From: JACNKV01 sp964422145
Lineage (GTDB): Bacteria > Fidelibacterota > Marinisomatia > Marinisomatales > JACNKV01
NCBI GenBank assembly: GCA_964422145.1
Contig: CAYQZV010000003.1
Span: forward strand, 124,001-188,000
Direction of reading: 5' to 3'
Length of the DNA: 64,000 nt
Shown here piece by piece: positions 45,442 through 54,894 of the stretch (the stretch's first letter is position 1; each line of letters starts with the position of its first letter). Under the pieces are notes generated by a model. That model saw nothing but the letters and a program-made list of their open reading frames with translations. It made no database searches and was not told the DNA's origin. The translations under genes and the position numbers were made by a program.

Positions 45442-45727
45442 AATTATACTCTTCTGAAAATCGCTTGATGTTTACAAGATTTCACAGAAGGTAAAATAAG
45501 GGTTTTTCCCTACATCATCAAAGAATACAAATGGATTGAATTTCCCCTGTCTTTTTAAAAGGTATCGTTGTAATTTTCAAAAGAAGTGCAAAGACTAAAT
45601 GATGAATTGTAATGACAAATTAAAATCTACTAAACGCAATATTGGGTTTAGCGAGATGTTAAATGAAATCAAAAGAAAGACTAAAAAGGAAAGTATTTAT
45701 TAACTAAATAGAATAAGCAATTAATAT
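45442..45727. other. AT-rich gap between divergent genes
   Basis: 286 bases, strongly AT-rich. It must carry the promoter of the minus-strand gene at 45441 and the leader of the small gene at 45728. A short motif GTTAAAT around 45658 has the form of an integron GTTRRRY site, but no matching RYYYAAC partner or recombination context was found. No gene-like frame with a start signal is seen. Confidence 0.4.
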
Positions 45728-46006
45728 ATGAATTCAAAAAAACAAAAAATCCTTCAAATAGGTGCAATTATTTCAACAATTCTTGCAGTAACTAGCGTAT
45801 TTTTAATGATTTTTGTAAATGATAAATTTACTAATCTAACAATTCTTTTTGCGGTATTATCAACTATATTTGCAACAAATGCTAATAATAAAAATCTTAA
45901 AAAGAAAGAATTAACAGAAAAGGAAAAATTAATTCGTAACTTCTTTTTATGGATTTCAATTATACTAATTATAATAGGAATTATTTTTGCATTTATATAT
46001 GCTTGA
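45728..46006 (+). CDS. Small AT-rich membrane protein
   Basis: 92 residues with two to three hydrophobic segments (about 10-28, 36-49 and 69-91), separated by a charged loop KNLKKKELTEKEKLIRN. No Shine-Dalgarno is obvious. Codon use is far more AT-rich than the neighbours, like the HEPN block at 19-21 kb. Function unknown; likely a horizontally gained gene. Confidence 0.5.
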   Translation: MNSKKQKILQIGAIISTILAVTSVFLMIFVNDKFTNLTILFAVLSTIFATNANNKNLKKKELTEKEKLIRNFFLWISIILIIIGIIFAFIYA

Positions 46007-46213
46007 GTTTATTGATAGCACGGTCTATCTTTTGCCCCAAGGGGACGTCTTCCAGACTTTCGCTTCGCACGCCCTCTTTTATAAGGAAAGAAATGAATTT
46101 TCCTGCTGAAATTATCCCCAATATTTTTACTGTTTTTCATTCTTAAAATTCCGATCTTGCATGAATTTTTAGCAGAAATCGTTGTAAATTAAGGTAAATA
46201 AAAGGAGTAGGCC

Positions 46214-46716
46214 ATGAAGAAATCTATTCTCATAATCCTTTTGATCTTTACTCCATTGCTTTCTTTCTCACCGGACTCAGATACCGCTGAAGCCCAAAAG
46301 ACATCCAATTCATTCACCGTCCAAAGAAACATCCTCTATGTCGGCACGCACATCTTGACGCTGGATGTATTTTATGAAAGGCTTTTCCTATCAAAGATAA
46401 ATTCAGATTCGTTGCCGGCGGCGGCATAATGCAAGGAATAGCTCTTTCAAATGATACAAGTCCGGTGGGGAAAATCGGATGTATTATGGGACAAAATAAA
46501 CACTTCCTTGAAGCAGGGCTACTGATCGCCCCTTTCGGTGAAGAAATCACCAACAAATTCCTGCCCGCAGTCGGATACCAATATCACACTGCCAAAGGAA
46601 TGATCATTCGAGCCGATGTTTCAATATTTATTGATACAGGAACCTATAAAGACGGTTCAGGAGAATGGACGAAGATTTATCCATATCCGGGAATCGCATT
46701 TGGATATTCTTTTTAG
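46214..46716 (+). pseudogene. Secreted beta-strand protein gene split by a one-base frameshift
   Basis: AAAGGAG precedes ATG 46214, which opens a signal peptide (MKKSILIILLIFTPLLSFS). That frame stops at 46427, but the next frame runs on to 46716 without interruption. Read across a four-T run (46383-46386) with one added T, the protein becomes FYERLFPIKDKFRFVAGGGIMQG and continues to a C-terminal Phe (IAFGYSF). The 503-base span is one short of a multiple of three, so one base is missing. Alternating hydrophobic residues suggest an outer-membrane-like beta-barrel or strand-rich protein. Confidence 0.75.
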
Positions 46717-46978
46717 CGTATCGGTCAGACGGTATTCAAACGCAAAAGAGAAAAAACATCTGTAAGCTGGGAATAAAGATTATTGGGCACGCGTTTCACA
46801 AAATCCCGCGAATGTCATCCTTGCTATAATGTGAATCGTTCTATGCAACTCAGCGGAGGACTTTTTACGGAATGTGAGAACCTTTTGAATACGAACTTAA
46901 TAGTATGATATTGTGCATTTAAGGTTGTAAGATGTACCGGAATGGAATGATTTACTAATAGAATAACATGTCACAACA

Positions 46979-47734
46979 ATGAATATAAATTTAGCCGTAC
47001 TCATAGATGGAGATAATATCCCTTCTGCCTATGTAAAAGAAATGATGGAAGAGATTGCAAAATATGGTAATCCGACCATTAAAAGAATCTATGGCGATTG
47101 GACAAAACCAAAACTTTCTAAATGGAAGAAATTGCTGTTAGAACATGCGATTACTCCCATTCAACAATATGGCTATACTACCGGGAAAAATGCAACCGAT
47201 TCCGCTATGATTATAGACGCAATGGATATTCTGTATTCTGAAAAAGTAAATGGATTTTGTATCGTATCAAGTGACAGTGATTTTACACGACTCGCAACCC
47301 GATTAAGAGAAGCGGGTATGCAAGTAATAGGCATCGGAGAAAAAAAGACTCCGAATCCTTTTATCGTAGCGTGTGACAAATTTATATATATTGAAATTTT
47401 AAAATCGCAATCTAAAGAAAAAGAATCTGAAGAAGAGAAAGAAACACGAAAAGATTCCTTTGAAAAGATCACAAACAAAGAGATTAAACTTATTGCTGAT
47501 TCAATTACGGACGTATCTGATGATGATGGATGGGCATTTCTGGGTGACGTTGGCGGATTGATCCAAAAAAAGAGACCCAATTTTGATCCTAGAAATTATG
47601 GTTTTCAAAAGTTGACACCCATGATCAAATCAATGGGTAAATTTGAGATTGAACAACGAGATAGTCAAAAAGGCAGATATAAATTGATTTATGTGAGAAA
47701 TATTGTAAAACGAAAAAAACAGGGTAAAAAGTAG
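46979..47734 (+). CDS. NYN-domain protein with OST-HTH/LOTUS domain
   Basis: 251 residues. The NYN (PIN-like) domain (about 1-135) shows the acidic cluster LIDGDNIPS, IYGDWTKPK, DSAMIIDAMDILY and SSDSDFTRLATRLRE. A Lys/Glu-rich linker (about 140-160) leads to an OST-HTH/LOTUS domain (about 165-240) with GWAFLGDVGGLIQKKRPNFDPRNYGFQKLTPMI. LabA/DUF88-type proteins of this layout are candidate RNases or RNA-binding regulators. Metal-binding Asp residues appear intact. Confidence 0.9.
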   Translation: MNINLAVLIDGDNIPSAYVKEMMEEIAKYGNPTIKRIYGDWTKPKLSKWKKLLLEHAITPIQQYGYTTGKNATDSAMIIDAMDILYSEKVNGFCIVSSDSDFTRLATRLREAGMQVIGIGEKKTPNPFIVACDKFIYIEILKSQSKEKESEEEKETRKDSFEKITNKEIKLIADSITDVSDDDGWAFLGDVGGLIQKKRPNFDPRNYGFQKLTPMIKSMGKFEIEQRDSQKGRYKLIYVRNIVKRKKQGKK

Positions 47735-47924
47735 AAAATCAGAACGAACACATTTTAGATTATATCTTTTCTTCTTCTCCTCCCTTCACATTCCCGGCTA
47801 ATCTCTGAAAATAAATCTTACTCCTTCTACGTTTATTTGTGTAATTTTATTTTTATGAATGCGGTACAATAAAGACTGCAATTACGACAAACGGAAACGG
47901 AATAACTAAAAAAGGAATCAAACC

Positions 47925-48290
47925 ATGGGTGAAGGAAACAAAATGACGATCATATTCGGAATCATAGCCGTAGTAATCGCATTAATATTTTACACGATCG
48001 CATTCTTGGTCATTAATCGCAAAAAGCACATCACAAAACAGGTCTTAATGACCCAGTGTTTCGGAGTATTTTTTGATATCACAGCCACATTGCTCATGTA
48101 TTTGTATCGTCCGGGATTCAGTATCACATTTCATGGGATGATCGGATTTATCGCCTTATTCTTCATGATCGTAAAAACCGTGATAACCTACAAATTAAAC
48201 GGTGAAGACACACCAAAATGGTTTTTACTCTATTCCAAAGTCATCTACGTGTATTGGGTATTTGTATTTTTTGCAGGGATGACGCAATAA
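47925..48290 (+). CDS. Small four-helix membrane protein (HsmA/TIGR03987-like)
   Basis: 121 residues with four hydrophobic segments. GVFFDITATLLMY and FHGMIGFIALFFMIVKTV match the pattern of TIGR03987/HsmA-type proteins from memory. A methionine at residue 7 (47943) could be the true start because the first six residues are polar. Function unknown. Followed 47 bases later by a larger membrane protein. Confidence 0.65.
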   Translation: MGEGNKMTIIFGIIAVVIALIFYTIAFLVINRKKHITKQVLMTQCFGVFFDITATLLMYLYRPGFSITFHGMIGFIALFFMIVKTVITYKLNGEDTPKWFLLYSKVIYVYWVFVFFAGMTQ

Positions 48291-48337
48291 TACAGCGAGA
48301 GATTACTCGAAACATTCTCGGAATTTATAGGTAGAAT

Positions 48338-49603
48338 ATGAGGATGAAAGACCAGATTAAAAAACATATCCATGATCCGGAACAGCTTGAAATCCTGTAC
48401 CGAACGGATAAAAAAGGGTTTGAAAAAGCTTTTCACGAGATTGAAAGTGAGCTCGATAATTCTCCATTTGTCGAATTCTGGAAACTGCGGTTAAGCAAAG
48501 ACTCCCAAAAGACAACCGGCTCTGTTTTCAACAAGCAGGATCTCCTCTATTTGCTGATCAGCTGCATGACGGCAGGATTTCTGATTCAAATCCCGAAGAT
48601 ATTCAACATCGATCTGGCGAGCTTCCCTTTTTATTTAAAGAACACCGGACTGATCATTTTCTTTGGGTTGTCTCTCTTCATCTTCCTTGTTCGAAATATC
48701 CATGACCGATATAAAATTGTGGTATCAGGCTCTTCGTTTTTGATCGCAGCAGTCTACATCAACCTCCTCCCTAACGATCTGACCAGAGATTCCATTAATC
48801 TGGCTTTTGTTCATTTACCGCTGATGATCTGGTGTTTATACGGTGTGATCTTTATCGATTTTAGTCGAACAGACAAACTCAAGCGGATGGATTACATCAA
48901 ATACAACGGTGATCTGGCTATTTTCTCAGCGTTAATCGTCATTGCCGGCGGAATCATATCTGCCATCACGATTGGGATGTTTCAAACAATTGGGTTGAAC
49001 ATCGCAGAATTCTATGAAGAATATATCATTCTGGTTGGGATGGTCTCCATCCCCATCATTGCTACGCTGATCATTCGATCGTATTCGTTCATCACCAATA
49101 AGATCGCGCCCATCATTGCAAATCTATTCAGTCCTCTGGTATTGATCACTTTGGTGATCTACCTTGTCAGTATTTTCATTATGGGTAAGAACCTCTACCA
49201 TGACCGAAACTTTTTGTTCATATTCAACCTGATGCTCTTAGGTGTGACTGCGATCATTATATTTTCGATCTCAGAGACTTCCGTTCATTCCAGACAGCGA
49301 TTTAACGAGTGGATCTTGTTTTTCCTCTCAATCGTTACACTGCTGATCGATGCGGCTGCCTTGTCCGCGATTATCTACCGTGTTGCAGAATACGGCTTTA
49401 CACCGAACCGAACTGCAGTGCTTGGGTCCAATGTTTTGATCTTTGGAAATCTCCTCCTCATCATGATCGATTTATATCGCGTTACTTTCCAACAAAAAGA
49501 GATCAGCTGTGTCGAAATGCGGATCGCAAAATATCTTCCGATCTATTCCGCATGGACGATCTTTGTCGTCTTTGGTTTTCCGCTGATCTTTGGATGTCAA
49601 TAA
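48338..49603 (+). CDS. Multipass membrane protein of unknown function
   Basis: 421 residues. A soluble, charged N-terminal part (about 1-65, IHDPEQLEILYRTDKKGFEKAFHEIE) is followed by about eleven helices. No recognised transport motif. The layout resembles DUF4153-type integral membrane proteins but this is unproven. It stands 6 bases ahead of the metallopeptidase gene, so a shared transcript is likely. Confidence 0.68.
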   Translation: MRMKDQIKKHIHDPEQLEILYRTDKKGFEKAFHEIESELDNSPFVEFWKLRLSKDSQKTTGSVFNKQDLLYLLISCMTAGFLIQIPKIFNIDLASFPFYLKNTGLIIFFGLSLFIFLVRNIHDRYKIVVSGSSFLIAAVYINLLPNDLTRDSINLAFVHLPLMIWCLYGVIFIDFSRTDKLKRMDYIKYNGDLAIFSALIVIAGGIISAITIGMFQTIGLNIAEFYEEYIILVGMVSIPIIATLIIRSYSFITNKIAPIIANLFSPLVLITLVIYLVSIFIMGKNLYHDRNFLFIFNLMLLGVTAIIIFSISETSVHSRQRFNEWILFFLSIVTLLIDAAALSAIIYRVAEYGFTPNRTAVLGSNVLIFGNLLLIMIDLYRVTFQQKEISCVEMRIAKYLPIYSAWTIFVVFGFPLIFGCQ

Positions 49604-49609
49604 ATCCGC

Positions 49610-50392
49610 ATGATCCAAACAAGAGTCTTACCCCTTTTCATCTTCGTTCTGCCTCTCTTCGCCCAAAACTGGGCGGACTTTCAGTACCCTACCGTCACAG
49701 TACAGATCGAAGCAGAAGATCATGCCGGGATTCAAACCTATCAAATGCTGATCAAAGAACAAGGCTTTACCGGAATCGAAGATTGGGTTCAAAACTGCTG
49801 TTTAGCGGTGGCGACGGAATTATATTTTACGGTCGATGAAGCGAACGATCAAGGACTGCGAGAGATCATCTACAAACTGAATGACGGCGGACCGCTATCC
49901 TATAAAGATGGTGCCGTTCCGGCCATTGAAATTGGTTTTGATCTAAACTATTTGGTCGACTTTATCGAAAAGCACGGTAACGATGCTGCTCGGGATGAAA
50001 TTTATGGCGTCCTTTGCCATGAGATCACACACGGCTACCAAAAAGAACCCAAAAACGCCGGAGGATATGAAAATGACACCGAATTCTTTGCCTTTATTGA
50101 AGGTTCAGCAGACCTTGTACGGCTGAAAACCGGTGGATTCAATCCGCCGCGATTCCCGAAAACGAGCGGTTCGTATCTATCGGGATATAACACAACCACC
50201 TTCTTTTATCTGTGGATCCATAACACCAAGAGCCAAACATTTATAAAGGACTTAAATGTAACGGCAGACACTTGCCGCGTGTGGACGTTGAACAAAGCAA
50301 CCAACCTTTTTTTGAATCAATCTGCGGATTCGCTTTGGCAACAGTACCAGAAAAATATAGAAAATTATCCGTGGGAAAAATCTAAACGATAA
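49610..50392 (+). CDS. Secreted basic-secretory-protein-type metallopeptidase
   Basis: 260 residues with a signal peptide (about 1-18). HEITHGYQ (His137/His141) gives the zinc motif HExxH, and FIEGSADLVRLKTGGF follows as in plant basic secretory proteins (PF04450), where the downstream EG-AD motif supplies the third ligand. Likely a periplasmic or secreted peptidase. Six bases after a multipass membrane protein gene. Confidence 0.85.
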   Translation: MIQTRVLPLFIFVLPLFAQNWADFQYPTVTVQIEAEDHAGIQTYQMLIKEQGFTGIEDWVQNCCLAVATELYFTVDEANDQGLREIIYKLNDGGPLSYKDGAVPAIEIGFDLNYLVDFIEKHGNDAARDEIYGVLCHEITHGYQKEPKNAGGYENDTEFFAFIEGSADLVRLKTGGFNPPRFPKTSGSYLSGYNTTTFFYLWIHNTKSQTFIKDLNVTADTCRVWTLNKATNLFLNQSADSLWQQYQKNIENYPWEKSKR

Positions 50393-50517
50393 TCTTCCGA
50401 AATTAATTTATCGGATATGGATAATAGTATTTATCCTTGCTACATTAAGTACCATTTTTATTAATCATTAAATCAAATTGTTAAGAATCAGTAGATGTTT
50501 ACCATAAAGGAGTCATA

Positions 50518-51096
50518 ATGGAAAAATCAATAAAGGGGACAAGAACAGAACAAAATTTACTGAAATCATTTGCGGGTGAAAGTCAAGCTCGAAACAGATA
50601 TGAGTTTTTTGCAAAAGCAGCAAAAAAAGAAGGATATGAACAGATTTCAAGAATTTTTCAAGAAACTGCAAATCAAGAAAAGGAACATGCGAAACGTTTC
50701 TTTAAATTTCTTGAAGGAGGTGCGACAAAGATTACGGCTGCTTATCCGGCAGGAGTTATCGGAACCACAGAAGAAAATTTAAAAGCCGCTGCGGAAGGCG
50801 AGAACGAAGAATGGACTGAATTATATCCTGCTTTTGCTGAAATCGCAAAAGAAGAAGGATTTCTAGACGTTGCGAAAGCATTTAAAATGATCGCAAAAGT
50901 TGAAGCCGAACATGAACGGATATATCTAAAACTTCTGCAAAATATTACGGAAGACACTGTATTCATCAAAGATGGAAAAGTATGGTGGAAATGCTTGAAT
51001 TGCGGTTATGTTTATGAAAGCAACAAAGCGATTAAAATATGTCCCGCATGTCTGCATGACATTTCTTATATGGCAGTAAGAGAAGACAATATTTAA
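50518..51096 (+). CDS. rbr: Rubrerythrin
   Basis: 192 residues. A di-iron ferritin-like domain has the paired motifs ESQARNRYEFF, EEKEH-type NQEKEHAKRFF and AKVEAEHERIYLKLL. The C-terminal rubredoxin-like domain has WKCLNCGYVYE and KICPACLHD. Rubrerythrins reduce peroxide using NADH-driven electrons in anaerobes. AAAGGAG lies before the ATG. Supports an anaerobic or microaerobic lifestyle. Confidence 0.96.
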   Translation: MEKSIKGTRTEQNLLKSFAGESQARNRYEFFAKAAKKEGYEQISRIFQETANQEKEHAKRFFKFLEGGATKITAAYPAGVIGTTEENLKAAAEGENEEWTELYPAFAEIAKEEGFLDVAKAFKMIAKVEAEHERIYLKLLQNITEDTVFIKDGKVWWKCLNCGYVYESNKAIKICPACLHDISYMAVREDNI

Positions 51097-51215
51097 TACT
51101 ACATTATCCAGTTCTACAACCAGTAACTGCTGAAGTTTTTCATAGTATCTTTTCTGTTCTGTTTGTAATATTTTCTGTCACAAACCTAAATATTAGGTTG
51201 GTTACGAAGATTTAA

Positions 51216-51659
51216 ATGTATTTGACTTTCATGAAAACAAAACAAAAAAACAGATTAATTTTTCAGATGATAATATCCTCACTCTTTTCGGGTTTTACGA
51301 TGTGGGTGGTCGGTGGACTTTATCATAACCTGATATTGCCAACAGTAATAGAAAATATGCATCCGCATCATGAGGGCTTAGGAATAACCCTGATTGCATA
51401 CATTCTTTTAGGATTTTTAATGAGTTACTTCTATTTGAACTCCAAAGAAATTAGAGATTCATTAATAAAAGGTATTAAAATTGGTGCGATTATCGGAATT
51501 TTATGGGTATTTCCTCATGGATTAACTATGGCTGCAGTGCATAAATCATCAATTTCGTATGAAATTACGAATACACTTTATCATGTTATTGAGCAAGGAA
51601 TTGGGGGAGCAATAATATTTGTAACAGTCAAATATGTAATAAAGTTAAGGAAGGATTGA
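51216..51659 (+). CDS. Membrane protein of unknown function
   Basis: 147 residues with about four helices (about 17-35, 53-72, 88-108 and 121-141). HPHHEGLG and PHGLTMAAVH give conserved-looking histidines near the membrane faces. The Met at residue 6 (51231) is an alternative start. The last bases abut the following gene. Function unknown; a His-rich small membrane protein could bind metal. Confidence 0.65.
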   Translation: MYLTFMKTKQKNRLIFQMIISSLFSGFTMWVVGGLYHNLILPTVIENMHPHHEGLGITLIAYILLGFLMSYFYLNSKEIRDSLIKGIKIGAIIGILWVFPHGLTMAAVHKSSISYEITNTLYHVIEQGIGGAIIFVTVKYVIKLRKD

Positions 51660-51712
51660 AAAAATACGCCCTACAACATTGTTTAAATGTAATGCGGGGT
51701 GAAGTACTAAAT

Positions 51713-52129
51713 ATGAACAACAAAAATAACATAAAACTTTTAAAAATATCCCTTTGGATTGGAGCTGTCACCGACGCATTAGCCGCCGTAATTATGATCT
51801 TTCCTGAATTACGAATTCACATATTTGGAGCTGAAAATTTCGTCATCTCTCCAGCCTACAGATATGCATTAGGGTTAGGGGCTTCTTTAATGGTTGGCTG
51901 GACGATTTTATTAATATGGGCAAGCATAAAACCTGTCGAGCGAAGAGGGATTTATCTCATCACGGTATTCCCGGTGATAACAGGCATTATTACCGCTCAG
52001 ATATTTGCTGTTAAATCCGGATATCTCTTATTGAATAAAGTCATTCCGCTTTGGATTCATTTAACCGTGGTAAGTGCTTTGTTTATCTACTCTTATTTTA
52101 AATCAAAAAGTTTGGCCGGAAAGAACTGA
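51713..52129 (+). CDS. Small four-helix membrane protein
   Basis: 138 residues from ATG 51713. An earlier in-frame TTG (51656) or ATG (51692) would add residues not resembling a protein start, while MNNKNNIKLLKISLWIGAVTDALAAVIM is a natural opening. Four helices (about 11-28, 48-70, 78-98 and 108-128). Function unknown. It is convergent with the aldehyde dehydrogenase gene (14 bases apart). Confidence 0.65.
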   Translation: MNNKNNIKLLKISLWIGAVTDALAAVIMIFPELRIHIFGAENFVISPAYRYALGLGASLMVGWTILLIWASIKPVERRGIYLITVFPVITGIITAQIFAVKSGYLLLNKVIPLWIHLTVVSALFIYSYFKSKSLAGKN

Positions 52130-52143
52130 TCTGTAAATTAAAA

Positions 52144-53526
52144 TTATCGAATATATACCGTTTTAATATTCACGAACTCATGGATCCCGAATTCGCCTAA
52201 TTCCCTTCCGTAACCGGATTCTTTGACTCCGCCGAAAGGCAGTCTCGGATCTGATCGAACAAAATCATTCACAAAACAAGCCCCGGCTTCTAATTCTTTT
52301 TCAGCGATCCTCTTCCCCTTCTCAGGGTCTTTTGTAAACACAGCGGCACCTAAACCGAACGGGGTTTGATTCGCCAATCTAATGGCATCCTCTTCATCTT
52401 TTGCGGTAATGATTACAGCGACCGGCCCGAATATTTCTTCATCAAAAGCAGGCATTCCCGGTGTAACATTTGTGAGGACAGTGGGTAAATAAAATGCACC
52501 CACATCGTCTTCTTCATGTTCGACCACAACCCTTCCGCCCAGTAATTTTATAGCCCCGGCTTTCATGCTTTTTACGACTTGAACATCCAACTCATCCCGC
52601 GCTTTTTCGCTGACCATGGGACCGATATCTACTCCTTCATCAAAAGGATCTCCCATTCGTTTTCTTCCCATATTCTGCACGATGAAGGCTTCAAAATCTT
52701 CTTTCACCGATTCTACCACAATAAATCGTTTGGCTGCGATACAGCTCTGACCGGTGTTCAGCATTCTGCCTTCTACACAGGCTTCAGCGGCACTTTCAAG
52801 ATCGGCATCTTCTAAGATCACATAAGGATCACTTCCGCCCAATTCCAAAACGGTTTTCTTCAGCATCTCCCCTGCTTTGGCAGCGACTTGTTTCCCGGCC
52901 GGAGTGCTTCCGGTTAAGGTGACTGCACGAACCAACGGATTTTCGATAACATCCGAAACAATGGATGAACCGATGCGAAGGGTTCTAAATAGGTTTTTCG
53001 GTAATCCTGCATCTTGAAATATTTTCTCGATCGCCAAAGCCGATCCCTGCACGTTTGACGCGTGTTTTAACACACAGGCATTCCCTGCCATCAAGGTCGG
53101 TGCGGCATATCGAAACACCTGCCAAAACGGAAAATTCCACGGCATAACAGCAAGAACAATTCCGATGGGTTCAAAGGTAACGTAACTTTTCACTGCATCG
53201 GTTTGAACCGATTTTGGGGTTAAGAATGATTCCGCATTCTCTGCGTAATATTCGCAAACCCAAGCAGATTTTTCTACCTCAGCAACGGCTTGAGAAAACG
53301 GCTTTCCCATTTCCAGGGACATGATCCGCGCGTATTCCTCTTTTCCTGCTTTTAGAACTGCGGCCGTCTGATTCAAGAGTTCCGATCGATGTTGGAAGGA
53401 TTCTTTCTTCCACTCTTTCCAACATCCCTGCACGTGTTCAAGGATTCCATTCACTTCATCCGGTGTCATTTCCTCATAAGATTTGATGGTCTTTCCGGTG
53501 GATGGATTGGTCGATATCAGTGCCAT
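52144..53526 (-). CDS. NAD(P)-dependent aldehyde dehydrogenase, succinate-semialdehyde type
   Basis: 460 residues. It has the catalytic Cys in NTGQSCIAAKR and the general base Glu in VLELGGSDPYV. PWNFPFWQVFRYAAPTLMAGN and FGGVKESGYGRELG are typical of the GabD/SSADH-like short class. Converts succinate semialdehyde or a similar aldehyde to the acid. Next to a cupin and small membrane proteins. Exact substrate cannot be read from sequence. Confidence 0.88.
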   Translation of the reverse strand: MALISTNPSTGKTIKSYEEMTPDEVNGILEHVQGCWKEWKKESFQHRSELLNQTAAVLKAGKEEYARIMSLEMGKPFSQAVAEVEKSAWVCEYYAENAESFLTPKSVQTDAVKSYVTFEPIGIVLAVMPWNFPFWQVFRYAAPTLMAGNACVLKHASNVQGSALAIEKIFQDAGLPKNLFRTLRIGSSIVSDVIENPLVRAVTLTGSTPAGKQVAAKAGEMLKKTVLELGGSDPYVILEDADLESAAEACVEGRMLNTGQSCIAAKRFIVVESVKEDFEAFIVQNMGRKRMGDPFDEGVDIGPMVSEKARDELDVQVVKSMKAGAIKLLGGRVVVEHEEDDVGAFYLPTVLTNVTPGMPAFDEEIFGPVAVIITAKDEEDAIRLANQTPFGLGAAVFTKDPEKGKRIAEKELEAGACFVNDFVRSDPRLPFGGVKESGYGRELGEFGIHEFVNIKTVYIR

Positions 53527-53528
53527 AA

Positions 53529-54254
53529 TTATTTCGCCTTTATTCGATCGAGCACAGCAAACGGTGAATACACAATAACGAAATGAACCAGCGCTAACAC
53601 TTCAGCAGACAGGATATACCAAGGCCAGGGACCCATATAATCCAGTAAGGATGCAACAGGCGGTTTTCCGCAGATCCAAAAATAATTCGCATCTAAGATC
53701 AGATTTACCGGAATGGTCACGAGGAAAAACAGATTCAACGCAATGAAAGATCGTTTTAAACTTTGCCAAGTTGGCCGCATATCATAGACAACGGTTGCAT
53801 AAACCAAAGCCAAAATCAATCCCATGTGGCAAATCCAAAACCGGATAAAGAAAAAATGCGGAAAGGTTGCTCCGGCATCCGGTGATATGGCGGCTTGAAT
53901 TCCACCGGACAGTCCCCAGAAAAACAAGATTTCGTATAATCGGTAATTCCGTTTCCACATCAACAAAGGGATCATCACATCCGCAAATCGGCACAAATGG
54001 AATGGCAAATGCAATTTCACATCAAAGGATCCTGCCACCGCTTCTAATGCGATCCAAACCAAATACCCGCCCATCACAATTAAACTGATGGCAATTCCCA
54101 GTACGGACTGCTGTTTAGGTTTTAGATAGTGTTTCGCAAATATCGGAACGGTGATAATCAGTAAAACGGATATGACCATCGCCCAAATATGATGAGCGCT
54201 GAAAGCTTGAAACGGTTCATATACCGTAAAATACTGATGAATGGACTCACGCAT
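53529..54254 (-). CDS. TIGR02206/YwaF-family membrane protein
   Basis: 241 residues with seven helices. FSAHHIWAMVISVLLI, LPFHLCRFADVMIPL, FFFIRFWICHMGLI and NYFWICGKPPVASLLDYMGPWPWYIL match the YwaF/TIGR02206 integral membrane family. Its start overlaps the preceding gene by 8 bases (ATGCGTGA), so translation is coupled. Function unknown in the family. Confidence 0.9.
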   Translation of the reverse strand: MRESIHQYFTVYEPFQAFSAHHIWAMVISVLLIITVPIFAKHYLKPKQQSVLGIAISLIVMGGYLVWIALEAVAGSFDVKLHLPFHLCRFADVMIPLLMWKRNYRLYEILFFWGLSGGIQAAISPDAGATFPHFFFIRFWICHMGLILALVYATVVYDMRPTWQSLKRSFIALNLFFLVTIPVNLILDANYFWICGKPPVASLLDYMGPWPWYILSAEVLALVHFVIVYSPFAVLDRIKAK

Positions 54255-54468
54255 CGTCTGAAGTGTTTTTCGTTAATTTTTGAAGGAAATTGGCCGATCC
54301 CCACAGGGATACAAGTGCTAGCATCCAGTAACGACTGAACGAGCCGCCATCAGCTTTGATCGTCCAGCCATAATAGATCAGCCAAATGCTGCACCCGAAT
54401 AAAACCACCGCCAACCCCAGCGGGATACTCCAGTGATATTGAAACAGTTTGATAGTTGGTTTACTCAT
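54247..54468 (-). CDS. Small two-helix membrane protein
   Basis: 73 residues from ATG 54468: MSKPTIKLFQYHWSIPLGLAV opening and two hydrophobic segments (about 15-34 and 45-62). A longer frame to 54516 would overlap the cupin gene. The stop overlaps the YwaF-family gene and the start follows the cupin stop by 2 bases, so cupin, this gene and YwaF form one operon. Function unknown. Confidence 0.62.
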   Translation of the reverse strand: MSKPTIKLFQYHWSIPLGLAVVLFGCSIWLIYYGWTIKADGGSFSRYWMLALVSLWGSANFLQKLTKNTSDDA

Positions 54469-54470
54469 AT

Positions 54471-54743
54471 TCAGCCCATTTGATAATGTTTTCTGACCGG
54501 CGATATTACCTTCCAATGACAGGCTAATCCTTTAGGAAAAACGACATAATCTCCGGCTTCAAACCGATAGACTTTTTCGTCAACGGTCACCTCAACAATG
54601 CCTTTTAAAAGATAACAGGATTCTCTGTCAAAATATTCCCACGGAAATTCAGAGATTTCGCAGGTCCAGATCGGCCATTGAAACACACCGGACTCACGCA
54701 ATTCTTGTTCTGATTTTTTAGTGATTTGAATAATATTAGACAT
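54471..54743 (-). CDS. Cupin-domain protein
   Basis: 90 residues, a single small cupin barrel of the DUF861/(S)-ureidoglycine-aminohydrolase-like kind: CYLLKGIVEVTVDE, FEAGDYVVFPKGLACHWKV. Only one clear histidine (CHWKV) of the usual metal set is visible, and the classical motif-1 HxH pattern is absent. Head of the operon with two membrane proteins. Confidence 0.85.
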   Translation of the reverse strand: MSNIIQITKKSEQELRESGVFQWPIWTCEISEFPWEYFDRESCYLLKGIVEVTVDEKVYRFEAGDYVVFPKGLACHWKVISPVRKHYQMG

Positions 54744-54800
54744 ATTTCTGATGGAATGTAACGCAAGATGGACAGAAATAGCAATGACGTAAATATCAAA

Positions 54801-54863
54801 GGGAGCCGGAAGGAATAAAGATAAAATGAGGAATCATTAACCAAGGAGGTCCTTCCGACTCCC
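54801..54863. repeat. 14-base inverted repeat with 35-base spacer
   Basis: Arms at 54801-54814 and 54850-54863 pair at 13 of 14 positions (GGGAGCCGGAAGGA against TCCTTCCGACTCCC). It lies in the divergent gap between the cupin and the PpiD-like gene, 32 bases before the CRP-type palindrome. Could be an operator for a dimeric regulator, an attenuator, or remnant ends of a small element. Confidence 0.6.
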
Positions 54864-54894
54864 ACCAAACTTAATAAAATTTTGTAAAAAATCC

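Noticed and set aside
45630..45670. Another GTTRRRY-like motif ahead of the small AT-rich gene
   Set aside because: Seven-base matches are common in AT-rich DNA. No opposite half-site found.
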